From Bacteroidales bacterium (lineage in GTDB: Bacteria > Bacteroidota > Bacteroidia > Bacteroidales > UBA4181), in contig JAITTD010000237.1 of assembly GCA_031287245.1 (NCBI GenBank), positions 1 through 12,719 of the forward strand: DNA of 12,719 bases, read 5' to 3'. The notes beneath the pieces were generated by a model. It saw nothing but the letters and a program-made list of their open reading frames with translations, searched no databases and was not told where the DNA came from. The position numbers and the translations under genes are program-made. Shown piece after piece: positions 6,985-12,719 of the stretch (position 1 is the first letter of the stretch; every line of letters begins with the position of its first letter).

Positions 6985-7488
6985 ATGAACTACGTAATTG
7001 ATGCTGTCATCCTTGTATGTCTGGTGTGGGGATTCGTGAAAGGGTTTCGAAAAGGGATTGTCATGCAAACTTTTTCCATCATTGGCGTAGGATTGGGCAT
7101 CTGGGGCGGTCTTTCGCTCGCTTATCTGGTAGAACCGCATTTGCCGCATGAATGGAGCCGGTTAGCCTGCTCTTTCGTGTCGTTCCTCATCGTTTTCATT
7201 TGCATGATGCTCATGGTGATAGTAGCCGGAAAAATAATCAGCAAAATGCTTGACGCTGTTGCGTTAGGGCTTCTCAATAGACTGTTGGGCGCTTGCTTTG
7301 GGCTGCTGGTCAACGCACTCGTCCTGAGCACCATTATTGTTTTTGTCAACCAATTCAACAAACAGTTGCATTTCTTGCCCGATGCTGTGATACACGAGTC
7401 GTATTTATACACGCCCACAGGTAAAATAATACCGGCTATCTTCCCCGACAAATATTTTAAAGCCAATCTACTGGAAAAAATCCTGTAA
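6985..7488 (+). CDS. CvpA family membrane protein
   Basis: A 167-residue inner-membrane protein. Four hydrophobic segments are visible: about 4-18 (VIDAVILVCLVWGFV), 28-47, 62-81 (FVSFLIVFICMMLMVIVAGK) and 96-121. The opening of D-x-hydrophobic residues followed by GFVKGFRKGIV is the usual CvpA start. In E. coli CvpA is required for colicin V production and is linked to envelope homeostasis; the mechanism in Bacteroidota is not settled. The frame is open upstream to 6904, but the ATG at 6985 gives the family's N terminus and avoids overlap with the MFS gene. It is the second gene of a tight plus-strand cluster, 14 bp before slyD. Confidence 0.85.
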   Translation: MNYVIDAVILVCLVWGFVKGFRKGIVMQTFSIIGVGLGIWGGLSLAYLVEPHLPHEWSRLACSFVSFLIVFICMMLMVIVAGKIISKMLDAVALGLLNRLLGACFGLLVNALVLSTIIVFVNQFNKQLHFLPDAVIHESYLYTPTGKIIPAIFPDKYFKANLLEKIL

Positions 7489-7502
7489 TTTTAAATCTCA
7501 AT

Positions 7503-8036
7503 ATGAATATATCCAAAGACAAAGTAGTATCGCTGTCGTATGAACTTCGCATCGACGGAAAAGACGGCGAAATCATTGAAACCGTTGTAGCCGACAAGCC
7601 ACTCACGTTTCTGTATGGCGGCGGGAACCTGTTGCCTGCTTTCGAGCATAACATTGACCGGTTGAAAACCGGCGATGCATTCGCTTTTCTGCTGAAATGC
7701 GACGATGCATACGGTCAGGCTGTTGACGAAGCGCTGGTAGAAATTCCCCTCTCGGCTTTTGTTGTTGACGGGGAAATAGACAATGACCTGCTGGTGGAAG
7801 GCAACGCCATTCCCATGACAGACTCGCAAGGCAACCATCTCAACGGCATTGTGGCTGAAGTAAAAAAAGAGACGGTAGTGATGGATTTCAACCATCCCTT
7901 AGCGGGCGACGATTTGTACTTTTCCGGTACAGTGGTGGATGTTCGCGAAGCGACCCCCGAAGAATTGGAATTTGGCGTGTCCGGAGGCGGATGCTCATCC
8001 GGTTCCTGCGACAACTGCCATTGCAACTGCTCTTAA
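7503..8036 (+). CDS. slyD: FKBP-type peptidyl-prolyl cis-trans isomerase, SlyD type
   Basis: A 177-residue cytoplasmic prolyl isomerase and chaperone. The FKBP domain is split: about residues 1-67 (with LTFLYGGGNLLPAFEHNI, 34-51) and about 122-155 (DFNHPLAGDDLYFSGTVVDV). Between them is the insert-in-flap chaperone domain (about 68-121, starting DDAYGQAVDEALVEIP). The tail is GGGCSSGSCDNCHCNCS, with Cys164, 169, 172, 174 and 176 and His173. This is a short version of the metal-binding tail by which SlyD binds Ni, Zn or Cu and supports NiFe-hydrogenase maturation in E. coli. No hydrogenase or nickel gene is nearby. It lies 14 bp after the cvpA-like gene and 7 bp before tadA. Confidence 0.9.
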   Translation: MNISKDKVVSLSYELRIDGKDGEIIETVVADKPLTFLYGGGNLLPAFEHNIDRLKTGDAFAFLLKCDDAYGQAVDEALVEIPLSAFVVDGEIDNDLLVEGNAIPMTDSQGNHLNGIVAEVKKETVVMDFNHPLAGDDLYFSGTVVDVREATPEELEFGVSGGGCSSGSCDNCHCNCS

Positions 8037-8043
8037 CAGACGG

Positions 8044-8487
8044 ATGAACCTGAATACAGACGAGCGTTGGATGCGCGAAGCATTGCGCGAAGCCAAAAAA
8101 GCGCTGGAAAAAGACGAAGTGCCGGTAGGTGCGGTCATTGTTGCCAATGACCGCATAATTGCACGCGGATACAATTTCACCGAAACGCTGACCGACGTGA
8201 CCGCTCACGCCGAAATGCAGGCTATCACTTCGGCTGCCACCTTTTTGGGCGGAAAATACCTCAAAGACTGTACACTGTATGTGACCCTGGAACCGTGCCT
8301 GATGTGTGCCGGAGCGCTTTACTGGGCGCAGATAACGCGCATTGTGTATGGCGCTTCCGACCCCAAACACGGGTATTCGCTTTGCAGTGCACCCGTACTG
8401 CATCCATCCACAACTGTCATGCCGGGCGTATTAGAAGCAGAATGTGCCGCACTGTTAAGCAATTTCTTTTTGCAGAAAAGAAAATAA
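8044..8487 (+). CDS. tadA: tRNA-specific adenosine deaminase TadA
   Basis: A 147-residue zinc deaminase that converts A34 to inosine in the anticodon of tRNA-Arg(ACG). The active-site motifs are intact: HAE (His55, Glu57 within TAHAEMQAI) and PCLMC (Pro84, Cys85, Cys88), which bind zinc and carry the proton-shuttling glutamate. The start MNLNTDERWMREALREAKKA and the block DEVPVGAVIV are typical. The frame is open upstream to 7939, but the ATG at 8044 fits the family's N terminus and clears the slyD stop. It is the last gene of the plus-strand cluster. Its TAA (8485-8487) directly abuts the stop of the opposite-facing SGNH hydrolase gene. Confidence 0.93.
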   Translation: MNLNTDERWMREALREAKKALEKDEVPVGAVIVANDRIIARGYNFTETLTDVTAHAEMQAITSAATFLGGKYLKDCTLYVTLEPCLMCAGALYWAQITRIVYGASDPKHGYSLCSAPVLHPSTTVMPGVLEAECAALLSNFFLQKRK

Positions 8488-9234
8488 TTATTCAAACGCT
8501 TGCATCCATGCTTTTGCCATTAGTTGGGCACCTGCCAGTGATGCATGGACGCCGTCGTGTGTCCAGTAGGAAGGCGCAGCACGTTTTTGGGCTTCTTCAT
8601 ACACTTTTTGATAAGGGATGAAGACAGCGTTGAACTCTTCGGCAAGTTTTCGCGCTGCGTTGCGATATTCGTCAAAAGCCGGAAACCAACTGTTATCCAC
8701 CGCGTTTACACCCAGCACTGCATACGGTTCGCCAATCAGCAACTTCACCTCCGGAAGAGCCTCTTTCGTCCGTTGCAGCAGGGCGCGGTAATCCGTTTCG
8801 TAAGTTCTGGCTGTGCCTTTATAACCGCCCGATTTGGTGTGCCAAAAATCATTCACACCTACCAAAATGCTCAACACATCCGGTTTTAAATTGATACATT
8901 CCGCGTCCCAGCGTGCTTTCAGTTGAAATACCTTGTCGCCACTCACGCCTTTGTTGATCATAACGGGATGCTTCTCCGCATATTTTTCCAGCAAGGCGCC
9001 GGCTGCCAGTATCGCATAGCCCATGCCCATCATAGGCGAGGTGTTGGGTGTGCTCACCTTCCTGTCTCTTCCGGCATCCGTGATGGAATCGCCTTGAAAG
9101 AGGACAGTAGCGCCTTCTTTGAGTGTTATTTTTGCAGATGAAGGAATATTCACCGTTGATGCAATAATACTGTCGGCTAATCCGATGACCGCCCCTGAAA
9201 GAGCGGCTTTTTTCAAAAATGTTCTTCTTTCCAT
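8488..9234 (-). CDS. Secreted SGNH/GDSL-family hydrolase
   Basis: A 248-residue esterase-type hydrolase. Residues 1-30 form an export signal beginning MERRTFLKKAALSGAVIGLA; the RRTFLKK word fits a twin-arginine signal. The four SGNH blocks are present: GDS at 48-50 (nucleophile Ser50), Gly99 in NKGVSGD, Asn128 in LVGVNDFW, and Asp227 and His230 in THDGVHAS. Homologues in Bacteroidota act as carbohydrate or lipid esterases (deacetylases) in polysaccharide breakdown, but the substrate cannot be read from sequence. It starts 17 bp after the end of the Fur-family gene, so it may be cotranscribed with it. Its stop shares no spacer with the tadA stop. Confidence 0.88.
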   Translation of the reverse strand: MERRTFLKKAALSGAVIGLADSIIASTVNIPSSAKITLKEGATVLFQGDSITDAGRDRKVSTPNTSPMMGMGYAILAAGALLEKYAEKHPVMINKGVSGDKVFQLKARWDAECINLKPDVLSILVGVNDFWHTKSGGYKGTARTYETDYRALLQRTKEALPEVKLLIGEPYAVLGVNAVDNSWFPAFDEYRNAARKLAEEFNAVFIPYQKVYEEAQKRAAPSYWTHDGVHASLAGAQLMAKAWMQAFE

Positions 9235-9251
9235 TGTTTTTTTAATGTTGA

Positions 9252-9689
9252 TTACTGAATTTTTTCGCCATATATGTATAATGAGTATTGTGTGGGTTTA
9301 AAATCGCGCTTGCGGCATATCTCTTTGATGATTTTCCGCAAACGGGGATCTGAAAATTCTATCACCTCGCCGGAACTGACGCATATCAGGTGGTCGTGCT
9401 GCACCGAAGGATATGCCTTTTCAAACTGTGCTAAACTCTTCCCAAACTGGTGTTTAACCACTAATTTACACTCCTGCAGCAATTCAACAGTGTTGTACAG
9501 AGTGGCTCTGCTCACCCTGTAATTCTTGTTTTTCATCAGGAGATACAGCGATTCGATGTCAAAATGCGAGTCATTGGAAAATATCTCGTCTAAAATGGCA
9601 AACCGTTCCGGCGTTTTCCGGCATCCTTTTCGTTTTAAATATTTAGTAAAAAGGGTTTTAACCTGTTCCTTGGCATCTGCTTGTTTCAT
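9252..9689 (-). CDS. Fur-family transcriptional regulator
   Basis: A 145-residue metal- or peroxide-sensing repressor. The winged-helix DNA-binding part has CRKTPERFAILDEIF (23-37) and YRVSRATLYNTVELL (57-71). His42 and the QHDH block (His98, His100) could be regulatory metal ligands. The dimerisation part is short. Most Fur/PerR proteins have a CxxC here, but this one has CVSS (Cys103, Ser106), and the second C-terminal CxxC is missing, so the structural zinc site appears lost. The frame is open to a TTG at 9722. The ATG at 9689 is preferred because AAAGGAAAA lies just before it and a -7-like element (9712-9719) lies inside the longer version. Its targets and inducer are unknown; the SGNH hydrolase gene is next. 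Confidence 0.85.
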   Translation of the reverse strand: MKQADAKEQVKTLFTKYLKRKGCRKTPERFAILDEIFSNDSHFDIESLYLLMKNKNYRVSRATLYNTVELLQECKLVVKHQFGKSLAQFEKAYPSVQHDHLICVSSGEVIEFSDPRLRKIIKEICRKRDFKPTQYSLYIYGEKIQ

Positions 9690-9711
9690 TTTTCCTTTTA
9701 TAAAAATCGTC

Positions 9712-9719
9712 GAAAGATA
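9712..9719 (-). promoter_or_regulatory. Candidate -7 element (TATCTTTC) for the Fur-family gene
   Basis: The minus strand reads TATCTTTC, one mismatch from TAnnTTTG, about 23 bases before the ATG at 9689. The -33 region (TTTAG near 9739-9743) is weak. Confidence 0.3.
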
Positions 9720-9765
9720 CAAATAATTTTAATTATGGCTAAATCTTTTTTTGAGGTGCTATGAT

Positions 9766-9961
9766 GCCCGAAGGGCTTGATTTTCATAACCGCAGGCGAG
9801 CGAAGCGTTGCCTGCGGTAGTGCAAACACACGAACAATACTGCCTGAAAGGCAGCACTAAAAGGCTACCAATTCATGTTCTGCCTTTCAGGCAGGGGACC
9901 GGCGGGGGCTTCTGCCGCAGGTCGATGACCTGCGGTGATGAAAATCCCGCCCATTCGGGCG
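9766..9961. repeat. Cluster of six short palindromes (hairpin-forming)
   Basis: Six compact inverted repeats lie in 196 bases: GCCCGAAGGGC (9766-9776); ACCGCAGGC/GCCTGCGGT with a 12-base loop (9789-9797 and 9810-9818); CTGCCTGAAAGGCAG (9840-9854); CTGCCTTTCAGGCAG (9880-9894), the exact reverse complement of the previous one; CCGCAGGTC-GAT-GACCTGCGG (9915-9935); and CGCCC-ATTC-GGGCG (9948-9961). The second and fifth share the word CCGCAGG. No convincing coding frame or RNA gene is seen. Tandem copies of another multi-hairpin unit follow directly. Confidence 0.8.
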
Positions 9962-9970
9962 AAAAGCAAC

Positions 9971-10234
9971 AAAGTGCCGTCCCTGCGGGACTACGGCGCA
10001 GAGGGGTTCTCTGTCCTGTCCTGTCCGTAGATTAAAATCTACGGTTAATAAAGTGTAGTCCCTGCGGGACTGTGGCGCAGAGGGTTCTCTGTCCATCCGT
10101 AGATTAAAATCTACGGTTAATAAAGTGTAGTCCCTGCGGGACTGCGGCGCAGAAGGTTCTCTGTCCTGTCCTGTCCGTAGATTAAAGTGTAGTCCCTGCG
10201 GGCCTGTGGCGCAGAGGGTTCTCTGTCTGTAGAT
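9971..10234. repeat. Four tandem copies of a multi-hairpin repeat unit
   Basis: Units start at about 9971, 10050, 10122 and 10184, each beginning AAAGTG. A full unit holds three hairpins in order: GTCCC-TGC-GGGAC, CAGAG-GGTT-CTCTG, and CCGTAGATTAAAATCTACGG. It ends in TTAAT. Unit 1 is 79 bp and unit 2 is 72 bp; they differ mainly in the number of TGTCC words between hairpins 2 and 3. Unit 3 (62 bp) has lost the second arm of hairpin 3, apparently by deletion between two TTAAA-like words. Unit 4 is degenerate at its end. There are no unique spacers, so this is not a CRISPR array. It lies downstream of the peptidase gene, so hairpins in its mRNA tail could terminate transcription or stabilise the message. 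Confidence 0.85.
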
Positions 10235-10238
10235 TTTG

Positions 10239-10279
10239 ATTAATAATTAATAATTAATAATTAATAATTAATAATTAAG
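10239..10279. repeat. 7-bp tandem array ATTAATA (about six units)
   Basis: Five perfect ATTAATA units (10239-10273) and a partial sixth end three bases from the stop codon of the peptidase gene (10282-10284). The array is pure A/T and sits between that stop and the multi-hairpin repeats. Confidence 0.9.
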
Positions 10280-10281
10280 AT

Positions 10282-12480
10282 TTACAGCCTCTCTTTCCAA
10301 AATTTTTCCATGGACAGGCGCAGATGCAGCGAGGTATTTTCACCTTCGTAGATGCCGTGGCTGCGCATCGGGTATGCCAGCATGGAAAACATTTTCTTGT
10401 GACGCACCAATTCATTGATCAGCATTTCGCAATTCTGGTAATGCACGTTGTCATCGCCGGTGCCGTGAACGATGAGCAGATTGCCTTGCAGGTTGCGGGC
10501 ATAACTGAGGGGCGACCCTTTGTGGTATGCATCGTTTTCGCCTTCGGGCAAACCCATATACCGTTCCTGATAGGCAGCGTCGTACAGGTCTAAGCGCGAA
10601 ATGAAAGCCACGGCAATGCCTGTTTTGTAAACATCGGGGTAACGAAACATACAGTTCAGCGTTAAACCGCCGCCGCCGCTCCATCCGGTAATGCCCACTC
10701 GCGAGGCGTCCATAAACGGGTATTCCGACAGCAGTTTGCGCATCGCGGCTGCCTGATCGTCAGTGTTAATGATGCCGATGTTCTTGTAGATGCACTTGCG
10801 CCACTCGCGCCCGCGAGGTACATTGGTGCCTCTGTTGTCGATACTCATCACAATGTAGCCTTCCTGCGCCAGATATTGATGCCATAAGTTGCCTCCGCCC
10901 CAACTGTCCTGCACGGTGGAAGCGGCAGGCTCGCCGTAAATATCCACAATCACCGGATATTTCTTTGCAGGGTTAAAATCTCGCGGCTTTATCATCCATG
11001 CATCCAATACAATATGTCCGATGTCCGCCTTGATAAATTCCTTCACGGGAAGATGCAGTTCGTCAAACTTCTTTTTTGTTTCGGCATTGTCTTCCAATAT
11101 TCGTGCCGTTTTGCCGGCTGGAAACTGCACCATGTCATATACCGGCGGCGTAAGTGCGTTATGAAAACTGTGTAAAGCCCATTTTCCGGTAGGTGAAAAG
11201 TTGTAGTTATGTTGTCCTTCCTGCCCTGCGGGGCTGATCTTTTGCACCTTGCCTTTGCCGTTAAGCGTGGCACGGTACAGGTAGCGCTGTGTAAAGTTTT
11301 CCTCTGTGGCTATGAAATAGAACCAGCCTTTTTCAACGTCCGTGCCCGCTATGCTTATCACGTCGAAGTTTCCGGGCGTCAGGCAGCGGATGTCCTTTCC
11401 GTCGCGGCTAACGCGGTACAGATGCCGCCATCCGTCCCGTTCGCTCATCCACGTGAAGGCGCTGTTGCCGTCTATCCAGCGGTTTTGGTCGTTCACGTCC
11501 ACCCAAGCCTCGTCGGTTTCGGTCAAGAGGACGGTTGCCTGTCCGTTGTGCACCAGCCACACGGTGTTGCGGTTTTGCAGCCGGTTAAACTGATGCACCG
11601 TCAAATCGTTGCTTTGCGGGATATAGTCCATACGCGGCAGATAATTGTCGCGTGGATTGCCCGGAATGTCAATCCATTGCGTCTGTCCGCCGGATGCGGG
11701 CACAATACCCACCTTCACCGCCGACAGCGTTGTTCCCACCTTGGGGTAAGGCAGGGGAATAGGGCGCGAATAGATGGAATCGACATTGTTGAGCATATAA
11801 AACACGCCGGTTCCCTTGGTATCCGACTGCCAATAGGCGATGCTTTGCCCGTCACTGCTCCACCGGAATCCGTCGCGACAGTCAAATTCTTCCTCATACA
11901 TCCAGTCGAATGTGCCGTTGATGATTTCTTCGTTGCCGTCAAAGGTCAGTTGCGTGATTTTCTGTGTAGCAAGTTCTTCCACATAGATGTTATTGCGGCT
12001 CACGAATGCCACTCTGCTGCCGTCGGGCGAGAATTTGGCGAACATCAGCGATGCTGCGGGCAAAGTTTTCCCCAGCGGGTAACGTTTGCCGGTAGCCATA
12101 TCCAACACCTGATAATCGCCGCGCGTCGGATAGCGCCACACCCGTTGTCCATTGCAGAACAGCAGCATCTTCCGCGAGTCGTTACTCCACGTATAGTCCT
12201 GTATTCGCAATCTTTTACCGTCCTCCATCAGCCAGTTCGCCGGTACCAGCACCGTCCGCTGATTGCCGACAGCATCATACCTTACGATTTCGTTAGCCTG
12301 CTGCTCTTTGTTGTATTCTATCAGGCTGTAACTGTTGCCGTCCCGCATCCATTTCATCATTTGAACGCCTTTGGTCTGCAACAGTTCGCCGGAATAAATT
12401 TTTTCGATGGAGAGCGGCTTGTCCTGCGCAAAAACGCCAAAAGACAGCAACCAACAGCCTGTCCATAATAACTTTTTCAT
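10282..12480 (-). CDS. Secreted S9 family peptidase, dipeptidyl-peptidase-IV-like
   Basis: A 732-residue serine peptidase expected to remove N-terminal dipeptides (X-Pro or X-Ala) in the periplasm or at the cell surface. Residues 1-19 form a Sec signal peptide (MKKLLWTGCWLLSFGVFAQ). About 30-450 is the beta-propeller domain, including DWMYEEEF (192-199), whose paired Glu residues bind the substrate amino terminus in DPP IV. The alpha/beta-hydrolase domain follows: Tyr515 in DIYGEP (oxyanion hole), nucleophile Ser601 in GWSGGG, Asp676 in HGTGDDNVH and His708 in RSHGI. The GWSGGG form with FRYPDVYKTG is a known Bacteroidota subtype; GWSYGG is the classical DPP IV sequence. Its ATG (12478-12480) overlaps the stop of the upstream frame as ATGA. 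No full-length defect is seen. Confidence 0.92.
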   Translation of the reverse strand: MKKLLWTGCWLLSFGVFAQDKPLSIEKIYSGELLQTKGVQMMKWMRDGNSYSLIEYNKEQQANEIVRYDAVGNQRTVLVPANWLMEDGKRLRIQDYTWSNDSRKMLLFCNGQRVWRYPTRGDYQVLDMATGKRYPLGKTLPAASLMFAKFSPDGSRVAFVSRNNIYVEELATQKITQLTFDGNEEIINGTFDWMYEEEFDCRDGFRWSSDGQSIAYWQSDTKGTGVFYMLNNVDSIYSRPIPLPYPKVGTTLSAVKVGIVPASGGQTQWIDIPGNPRDNYLPRMDYIPQSNDLTVHQFNRLQNRNTVWLVHNGQATVLLTETDEAWVDVNDQNRWIDGNSAFTWMSERDGWRHLYRVSRDGKDIRCLTPGNFDVISIAGTDVEKGWFYFIATEENFTQRYLYRATLNGKGKVQKISPAGQEGQHNYNFSPTGKWALHSFHNALTPPVYDMVQFPAGKTARILEDNAETKKKFDELHLPVKEFIKADIGHIVLDAWMIKPRDFNPAKKYPVIVDIYGEPAASTVQDSWGGGNLWHQYLAQEGYIVMSIDNRGTNVPRGREWRKCIYKNIGIINTDDQAAAMRKLLSEYPFMDASRVGITGWSGGGGLTLNCMFRYPDVYKTGIAVAFISRLDLYDAAYQERYMGLPEGENDAYHKGSPLSYARNLQGNLLIVHGTGDDNVHYQNCEMLINELVRHKKMFSMLAYPMRSHGIYEGENTSLHLRLSMEKFWKERL

Positions 12481-12719
12481 CCTTTTTTGTATTTTTCCAG
12501 TTCTGCTATGCGAGCCATGAGAGCCACTTTTTCAGCATCGGCTTTTTCAAGGGCTTTCTCTTTTTCAGAAAGAGCATGATCTTTTTCAGAAAGAGCTTTT
12601 TCTTTTTCAGAAAGGGCTGCGGCTTGGTCTTCAATGACTTTACGTTGTTCCAGCACCTTGCGTTCGGTGTTTCGCAGGTCTTCAAGAAAAAAATCTTCGG
12701 TAATCATCTGTTTGCGCAC
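12477..12719 (-). CDS. C-terminal end of a coiled-coil protein, possibly an Rpn-like nuclease (5' end outside window)
   Basis: The last 80 codons of a gene entering from beyond the window. After MITEDFFLEDLRNTERKVLE there is a clear coiled coil of seven-residue units (ALSEKEK, ALSEKDH, ALSEKEK, ALEKADA), encoded by 21-bp repeats with the plus-strand word CTTTTTCAGAAAGAGC at about 12560-12625. The tail is highly charged and ends ELEKYKKG. Similar EKDKALEEKDKA tails occur on some Bacteroidota Rpn/PD-(D/E)XK nucleases, and another Rpn-like gene with a repeat tail lies at 4171-5190, but no catalytic domain is visible here, so that assignment is a guess. Its TGA overlaps the ATG of the peptidase gene (ATGA), so translation of the two may be coupled. 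Confidence 0.6.
   Translation of the reverse strand: MRKQMITEDFFLEDLRNTERKVLEQRKVIEDQAAALSEKEKALSEKDHALSEKEKALEKADAEKVALMARIAELEKYKKG

Noticed and set aside
9252..9722. Longer Fur-family protein starting from TTG at 9722
   Set aside because: The TTG overlaps a -7-like element, and an ATG at 9689 preceded by AAAGGAAAA gives the usual N terminus.
9971..10234. Possible CRISPR array because of regular repeats
   Set aside because: The units are tandem copies 50-79 bp long with no unique spacers between them, and no cas gene is present in the window.
9690..10281. Small ORFs in the palindrome region
   Set aside because: Frames at 9808-10035 and 9887-10096 consist of translated hairpin repeats, with no plausible start context or family match.
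11209..12468. Long plus-strand open frame of 419 codons opposite the peptidase gene
   Set aside because: It is the antisense of a complete peptidase with signal peptide and catalytic triad, and its product is rich in His, Val and Arg without any recognisable motif.

Overview
This window looks like chromosomal DNA of a member of the Bacteroidota, most likely Bacteroidales. The evidence is: several candidate promoters carry the TAnnTTTG -7 element of that phylum; most genes lack a clear Shine-Dalgarno; and the gene content is typical (a DUF2851 protein, a secreted S9 peptidase of the GWSGGG subtype, an ExuT-like transporter, a Rpn/PD-(D/E)XK nuclease with a low-complexity tail, and an FtsX/MacB-type permease next to an HlyD-type adaptor). 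No rRNA, tRNA, CRISPR array, integrase or IS element was found.

Layout. (1) 1-1562, minus strand: an efflux module, with an HlyD-type periplasmic adaptor followed by the first 45 codons of an ABC permease. A repeat-filled gap lies between them. (2) 1823-5190, minus strand: a probable operon reading Rpn-like nuclease, DUF2851 protein, small membrane protein, TrmH/SpoU RNA methyltransferase. The last two junctions are ATGA stop/start overlaps. The membrane-protein gene is interrupted by one in-frame TAA at 2773-2775. (3) 5453-8487, plus strand: ExuT-like MFS transporter, CvpA-family protein, SlyD-type FKBP prolyl isomerase and TadA tRNA adenosine deaminase, closely packed behind one good Bacteroidota promoter. 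(4) 8488-9689, minus strand: a small Fur-family regulator followed by a secreted SGNH hydrolase, whose stop codon abuts the tadA stop with no base between. (5) 9690-10281: a 592-bp gene-free region packed with palindromes, a four-copy tandem repeat whose units hold two or three hairpins each, and a 7-bp AT-rich tandem array. (6) 10282-12719, minus strand: a secreted dipeptidyl-peptidase-IV-like peptidase, joined by an ATGA overlap to the C-terminal end of a coiled-coil protein that runs off the window.

I did not find a convincing new multi-gene system such as a defence island, biosynthetic cluster or mobile element. The more unusual signals are structural: the interrupted gene inside a coupled operon; an 8-bp tandem repeat family found exactly at the 3' ends of two unrelated genes and contributing their stop codons; the multi-hairpin repeat array downstream of the peptidase gene; and low-complexity ORFs (one Rpn-like) sitting directly upstream of, and coupled or nearly coupled to, unrelated conserved genes.
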